Source of the DNA: Neobacillus notoginsengisoli
Lineage (GTDB): Bacteria; Bacillota; Bacilli; Bacillales; Cytobacillaceae
Assembly: GCF_003515685.1 (NCBI RefSeq)
Contig: NZ_QWEG01000007.1
Coordinates: forward strand, 62,001-126,000
Reading direction: 5' to 3'
DNA length: 64,000 nt
Positions 60,260 to 64,000 of this stretch are shown one piece after another (positions within the stretch are counted from its first letter, which is position 1; each line of letters starts with the position of its first letter). The translations under genes were made by a program, and so were the position numbers. Under the pieces are notes generated by a model. It had not been told where the DNA came from and searched no databases. It saw nothing but the letters and a program-made list of their open reading frames with translations.

Positions 60260-61378
60260 CTATTCCTCGATTGCACCTTCCACAGAGTAAAGCCCTAAAT
60301 CTATCTCCAATTCCTGCCCGAGGGCCAGTTTTGCTAGCTGGGCTCCAAGAAACGGCCCGACCGTAAGGCCCGAAGCACCGAGTCCGTTTGCAAAAAGGAG
60401 ATTTGAGTATCCCGGCACTGCCCCAACGACCGGAAGAAAACCAGGTGTGTACGGCCGGTACCCGACGCGGGCTTCAGTAAAGGCTGCATCCGCCAGCCCC
60501 GGAGCCGAAATCAACGCTTTCCCAAGTACCTCCCGCAGGCCGCCCGCCGTAATGCGCATGTCAAAAGCTTTATCTTCCTCGTGGGTAGTTCCGACGACTA
60601 TTTTGCCATCGTCAAAAGCGAGGATGTATTGGTCACTTGGCGGCATGACAACCGGCCAATCCACCGTATCGCAATTTTCAAGCTGAAGATGGACAATCTG
60701 GCCTTTTTGCGCGGTTACGTTCAATGTAATTCCGAGGGGTTCAAAAAGCTCGGGAGCCCAGGCACCGGCAGTTACAATAACCGTTTCTGCATCATACTGT
60801 ACTCCGTCCACTTCCGCGCCAATAACGCGACCTTCTTTAAGTAAAAGCTGAGCCGAACCCTTTACGAATCTGGCTCCATGCTTTCCGGCGGCATGCACTA
60901 ATGCTTTCTTTATCGCACGGCCATCAACGCGGGCCGCACCGCTTACATAGATCGAGGAAAACTCTTCGGAAACCGGCGGGAACAGCCTCGCTGTCTCACC
61001 CGGGTCCAATTGCTCAATTTCGCCAATTTCAGGCGCATCTTCCCTTCTCATTAACGCCCGCTCCTCCATTTTGGCAAGCTTGCCAAGGTCAGTATGTAAA
61101 CTCAAAGCTCCTAACCGGGCATAACCTGTTTCTATTTCCCCATCCTCTTGAAGCTGCCGGATGAGTGATGAATAATAGGCAGCCCCGCCTTTCGCTAGAG
61201 CGTACCATGCCTTGTTCCGTCGCTGCGTCAGCCACGGGCAGATGATGCCGGCGGCCGCATCCGTCGCCTGGCCGGGGTCATGCCGGTCAATGACGGTGAC
61301 ATCAGCTCCCGCTTTTGCCAGATGATATGCTGTGGATGCGCCAAGGATTCCGGCGCCAATAACTATCACTTTTTTCAT
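60260..61378 (-). CDS. FAD-dependent oxidoreductase (DadA / glycine oxidase-like)
   Basis: 372 residues of the D-amino-acid oxidase superfamily. The FAD Rossmann motif GAGILGASTAYHLAKAGADVTVIDR starts at residue 8; later marks are the DAAAGIICP loop, TAGAWAPELFEPLGI and the C-terminal FANGLGASGLTVGPFLG. These enzymes oxidise amines or D-amino acids; the substrate is not evident. ATG 61378 follows AAAGGTG; a longer frame is unsupported. Monocistronic. Confidence 0.9.
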   Translation of the reverse strand: MKKVIVIGAGILGASTAYHLAKAGADVTVIDRHDPGQATDAAAGIICPWLTQRRNKAWYALAKGGAAYYSSLIRQLQEDGEIETGYARLGALSLHTDLGKLAKMEERALMRREDAPEIGEIEQLDPGETARLFPPVSEEFSSIYVSGAARVDGRAIKKALVHAAGKHGARFVKGSAQLLLKEGRVIGAEVDGVQYDAETVIVTAGAWAPELFEPLGITLNVTAQKGQIVHLQLENCDTVDWPVVMPPSDQYILAFDDGKIVVGTTHEEDKAFDMRITAGGLREVLGKALISAPGLADAAFTEARVGYRPYTPGFLPVVGAVPGYSNLLFANGLGASGLTVGPFLGAQLAKLALGQELEIDLGLYSVEGAIEE

Positions 61379-61529
61379 AGATGACACCTTTTTCTTAAAG
61401 TACTGATGCATTCATTTTACAGAAATTTGGAGCGTGACACAAAGGTGCCTGATTATAAGGAAGAAAAGAGCTCTAACGGGTCTGTTTTAAAGTGCAATAA
61501 GCAGAAAAGCAGGTAAAATGACTTGCGAA

Positions 61530-61713
61530 TAAGCGGAGGATTTCCCTCTATTGCAAAAAGGGAGGCTTAAAAGACAGAAATAAGCGGAGAAATTTCCGTT
61601 AACTTCTGTAATGAGGGCCAGATCCAAAGATTTGGATGATTTAAACGGAAAAACTTCCATTATTTTTAGGGAAATATCAGTATTTCCCAACTTAAGCGGA
61701 ATTCTTCCGTTTA
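61530..61713. repeat. Tandem array T3, ~51-bp period, four palindromic units
   Basis: Four imperfect palindromes of the form TAAGCGGAGAAATTTCCGTT start at 61530, 61581, 61642 and 61693 (spacings 51, 61, 51). Half-sites are TAAGCGGA and TCCGTTTA. It lies upstream of the third S8 protease gene but 130 bp before its ATG. Confidence 0.75.
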
Positions 61714-61841
61714 TATTTCAAACACAATACCAGAGGCTTTTTCTTTTGCAAAAATTTTCCCAACCTCCGATAGGTTTGCTGGCCGGCTTGCTGGATAAAG
61801 AGAATAAGTCGGACTATTATGAAAACATTTAGGAGGTTCTC

Positions 61842-63176
61842 ATGAAAAAGCTCAAAATCCTTGCCCTGCTTGTTCTAATTTTCACCTTGGCCGCGCCATC
61901 GTTCGCGCCACAGCCAAAAGCTCTCAGCTTGTCTGTCGAAGTAAGCCCCGCCATTTCGAAACTGTTAAAATCAACTTTATCCGGCAGTGAAGGAGAAGCG
62001 GTTATTACTTATAAGAAGCCACCCGCTCTGGCCGATGTCCAGCTCTTAAAAGCGCTTGGTTTTGAAACGAAAACGTTTGAACACCTGCCGATCGTTGTGG
62101 TAAAGGGTAAAATTGCCGCGCTCGCCAGTCTTCTCTTTTCGTCGACTAACATTCTCTCAGTCTACGAAAATAAAGACCTTCAATACTTCCTGCGTGACAG
62201 CCGCGAGCTGATTGGCGTCGAGTCGGTCTGGAACGACCTTGGGTATACTGGAAAAGGGGTCACAGTTGCCGTGATTGACAGCGGCATTGACGCCACCCAT
62301 CAGGATTTGAAATACGGCGAAAAAGTTGTTCAAAATGTAAAGTTTGCAGTCGGGGATCTTTTCGGAAACAAGCCGATTTATCTTGAAAACCTTCCTAATA
62401 CAGATACATCCTCCGGCCACGGCACCCATGTCGCCGGAACGATTGCCGGCAGCGGCAAAGCGAGTGGTGGCCTTTATAAAGGCGTTGCGCCTGATGCAAA
62501 GCTCGTCGGCCTTGGGGTCGGTGAAGGAATTAATATTTTGTGGTCGCTCGAAGCTTTCGATTATGCGATTAAAAACAAGGACAAATACGGGATTGATGTG
62601 ATCAGCAATAGCTGGGGGACAACCGGGGATTACTCTCCGAACGACCCGATCAACGTTGCTTCAAAGGCCGCGCACGATGCAGGGATGACGGTCGTTTTTG
62701 CAGCCGGGAATGAAGGGCCTGGAGACAACACGCTCAATCCGTATTCCGCCGCTCCTTGGGTCATCAGCGTTGCGGCCGGTACAAAGGATAAGCAGCTGGC
62801 TGAATTTTCATCACGCGGTGTCGCGGGCGATGCCTTCCTGCACCCTGACATCACCGCGCCAGGCGTTGACATCGTCGCAACAAGGTCTTCCACCGGCCTT
62901 GTCATGAATGTACTCGGCACTACAACCGATATTTCGTATATCGACCCTGAGCACCTGTTATTCTATACGACTTCAAGTGGCACAAGCATGGCGACGCCGC
63001 ATATTTCAGGGGTTGTGGCCTTAATGAAGGAAGCAAAGCCTAACCTGACGCCGGCCCAGGCACTCGATTATATGGTCCAGACCGCGGACCCGATGGCAGG
63101 CTACAAGTACCATGAAGTTGGCGCCGGATATGTGAATGCTTATAAGGCTGTGCAAAAAGCAGCCTCCTCGCAATAA
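61842..63176 (+). CDS. S8 (subtilisin-like) serine protease without cell-wall anchor
   Basis: 444-residue secreted protease. A signal peptide (cleavage near residue 25-27) and inhibitor-like prodomain precede the S8 domain. Triad: Asp146 (VIDSGIDATH), His193 (SGHGTHVAG), Ser382 (SGTSMATPHISG). It matches the catalytic parts of the two SLH proteases but ends soon after the last catalytic helix, so it lacks the beta and SLH-like regions. AGGAGG precedes the ATG. It ends at a strong terminator. Confidence 0.93.
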   Translation: MKKLKILALLVLIFTLAAPSFAPQPKALSLSVEVSPAISKLLKSTLSGSEGEAVITYKKPPALADVQLLKALGFETKTFEHLPIVVVKGKIAALASLLFSSTNILSVYENKDLQYFLRDSRELIGVESVWNDLGYTGKGVTVAVIDSGIDATHQDLKYGEKVVQNVKFAVGDLFGNKPIYLENLPNTDTSSGHGTHVAGTIAGSGKASGGLYKGVAPDAKLVGLGVGEGINILWSLEAFDYAIKNKDKYGIDVISNSWGTTGDYSPNDPINVASKAAHDAGMTVVFAAGNEGPGDNTLNPYSAAPWVISVAAGTKDKQLAEFSSRGVAGDAFLHPDITAPGVDIVATRSSTGLVMNVLGTTTDISYIDPEHLLFYTTSSGTSMATPHISGVVALMKEAKPNLTPAQALDYMVQTADPMAGYKYHEVGAGYVNAYKAVQKAASSQ

Positions 63177-63178
63177 TG

Positions 63179-63217
63179 AAAAGAACTCCGCCACTTTTCA
63201 AATGGCGGAGTTCTTTT
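63179..63217. terminator. Bidirectional terminator between the S8 protease and the queuosine transporter
   Basis: AAAAGAACTCCGCCA / TGGCGGAGTTCTTTT, a perfect 15-bp stem between convergent genes. Confidence 0.9.
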
Positions 63218-63221
63218 AACG

Positions 63222-63866
63222 CTATTTAATTACTAATGCTCCATTTTCGGCAGCGCCTTCCACTTCTCTTTTCCTAATTAAATGGACCATCAAGTAGACA
63301 AGAGGCGTCGTGGCAATCGCTGCAAAAAACTTAAACGTATATTGGGTAACAATCATGATTCCCAATACGGGAGTCGGCACGATGCCGTAAAAGGCAATCC
63401 CGATGAAAATCGCCGTATCAACAAGCTGGCTAAGCATTGTGGAAGCATTGTTACGGAGCCAAAGCTTTTTTTGCCCGTGCCGGCGCTTTAAGTTATTGAA
63501 AACAAGGACATCAAGGTTCACGCTGACAAAATAGGAAATCAGGCTCGCGATAATGACCCTGAAGCTTCCACCCAAAATCGTTTCAAACGATTGCTGGCCG
63601 GAAAATACAGGTGCGGAAGGCAAGGCGATGGCGGCTGAAATGAAAACCAAGGCAAAGACTTGGGTAATCAATCCAGCACGGACCGTCCTTTGGGCATGTT
63701 TCTTCCCATATACCTCGACAATTACATCAATAATCGGGTAGGTAAAAATATAAATAATAACCGCGGCGGGCAAAATGACAAATGAGCCAATACTAAACAG
63801 CTTAACGGCTACGATATTTGCCAAGATCAACAGCCCGACGAAGGCTCCATTCAAATATAAAATCAT
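63222..63866 (-). CDS. Queuosine precursor transporter (YhhQ/VUT family)
   Basis: 214 residues with about six helices. The family features are IIYIFTYPIIDVIVEVYGKKHAQRTVRAGL, a conserved basic-acidic pattern after helix 3, DVLVFNNLKRRHGQKKLWLRNNASTMLSQLVDTAIFIGIAFYG and KFFAAIATTPLVYL. It imports queuosine precursors (preQ0/preQ1). It lies 14 bp downstream of queF with AGAAGG before the ATG, which supports the function. Confidence 0.92.
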   Translation of the reverse strand: MILYLNGAFVGLLILANIVAVKLFSIGSFVILPAAVIIYIFTYPIIDVIVEVYGKKHAQRTVRAGLITQVFALVFISAAIALPSAPVFSGQQSFETILGGSFRVIIASLISYFVSVNLDVLVFNNLKRRHGQKKLWLRNNASTMLSQLVDTAIFIGIAFYGIVPTPVLGIMIVTQYTFKFFAAIATTPLVYLMVHLIRKREVEGAAENGALVIK

Positions 63867-63880
63867 CGTCCTTCTCCCTC

Positions 63881-64000
63881 TTAGCGGTTATCTACTTTTT
63901 CAGGGTACATATCATGGTTCATCAGGCGGAAGTTGGCCATTTCCTCATACTTCGTGCCAAGCTTCCCATAGTTGCACCATGGATCGATGGAAATACCGCC
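63881..64000 (-). CDS. queF: NADPH-dependent 7-cyano-7-deazaguanine reductase QueF, C-terminal end
   Basis: Only the last 39 codons and the TAA are in the window; the 5' part is beyond the right edge. The fragment [20 protein letters not shown] and its ending MYPEKVDNR match the C-terminus of Bacillus QueF closely. QueF reduces preQ0 to preQ1 in queuosine synthesis. It is upstream of, and in the same operon as, the queuosine-precursor transporter. Confidence 0.9.
   Translation of the reverse strand, partial: GGISIDPWCNYGKLGTKYEEMANFRLMNHDMYPEKVDNR

Overview
The window looks like chromosomal DNA of a spore-forming, low-to-moderate G+C Bacillaceae species. Many genes have close Bacillus subtilis counterparts (PdxK, YojF/BshB2, NiaP, YhaQ/YhaP, PepT, YheC/YheD family, YeeI/YebC, YpfJ-like, QueF). 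AGGAGG-type ribosome sites and TAATG stop/start overlaps recur. No rRNA, tRNA, phage, IS element or CRISPR array was seen. The species was not determined.

Layout. 1-4.6 kb: a leftward operon fdhD - fdnG - fdnH for a membrane-bound formate dehydrogenase. fdnG is interrupted by an in-frame UGA that reads as selenocysteine, followed by a textbook bacterial SECIS hairpin. A CRP/FNR-type palindrome sits at about -41.5 of the fdhD promoter. 5-7.3 kb: pyridoxal kinase and the bacillithiol pair yojF-bshB2. 7.4-21 kb: housekeeping and accessory genes (TetR-controlled ABC exporter, sugar dehydrogenase lipoprotein, HAD, AlkD-like glycosylase, GNAT, MBL hydrolase, tandem P-loop protein, HD protein, three tiny Bacillus-specific genes, YbaK). 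21.3-29.2 kb: two paralogous S8 proteases with SLH-like cell-wall anchors, then a NarL-type two-component system. 29.7-31.5 kb: an orphan B12-binding radical SAM protein behind a perfect FNR box. 31.7-34 kb: polar amino acid ABC importer. 34-35.3 kb: NiaP. 35.5-40.4 kb: livFGMH and livK with a CodY-like box. 40.7-44.1 kb: pepT and YhaPQ-type exporter. 44.2-48.9 kb: a LacI-regulated sugar ABC importer without its own ATPase. 49-56 kb: alkyltransferase-like protein, diguanylate cyclase, three YheC/D ATP-grasp paralogues, YebC. 56.5-64 kb: large membrane protein, cupin, zinc metallopeptidase, FAD oxidoreductase, a third S8 protease, queuosine-precursor transporter and the end of queF.

The intergenic space is unusually rich in structured repeats. 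Five copies of a ~130-bp palindromic element (family A) all lie in one orientation, with compensatory changes in the apical stem. There are two copies of a second structured element (family B) and three sites of a GGGGACGGTTC inverted repeat (family C). Three tandem arrays with unrelated sequences share a 51-52 bp period and a hairpin in each unit.

Functional links. Anaerobic control is the clearest theme: the selenoprotein formate dehydrogenase operon and the radical SAM gene have the same predicted FNR promoter geometry. The two SLH proteases share a motif about 97 bp upstream of each start, next to a response regulator gene, which suggests a local regulon.
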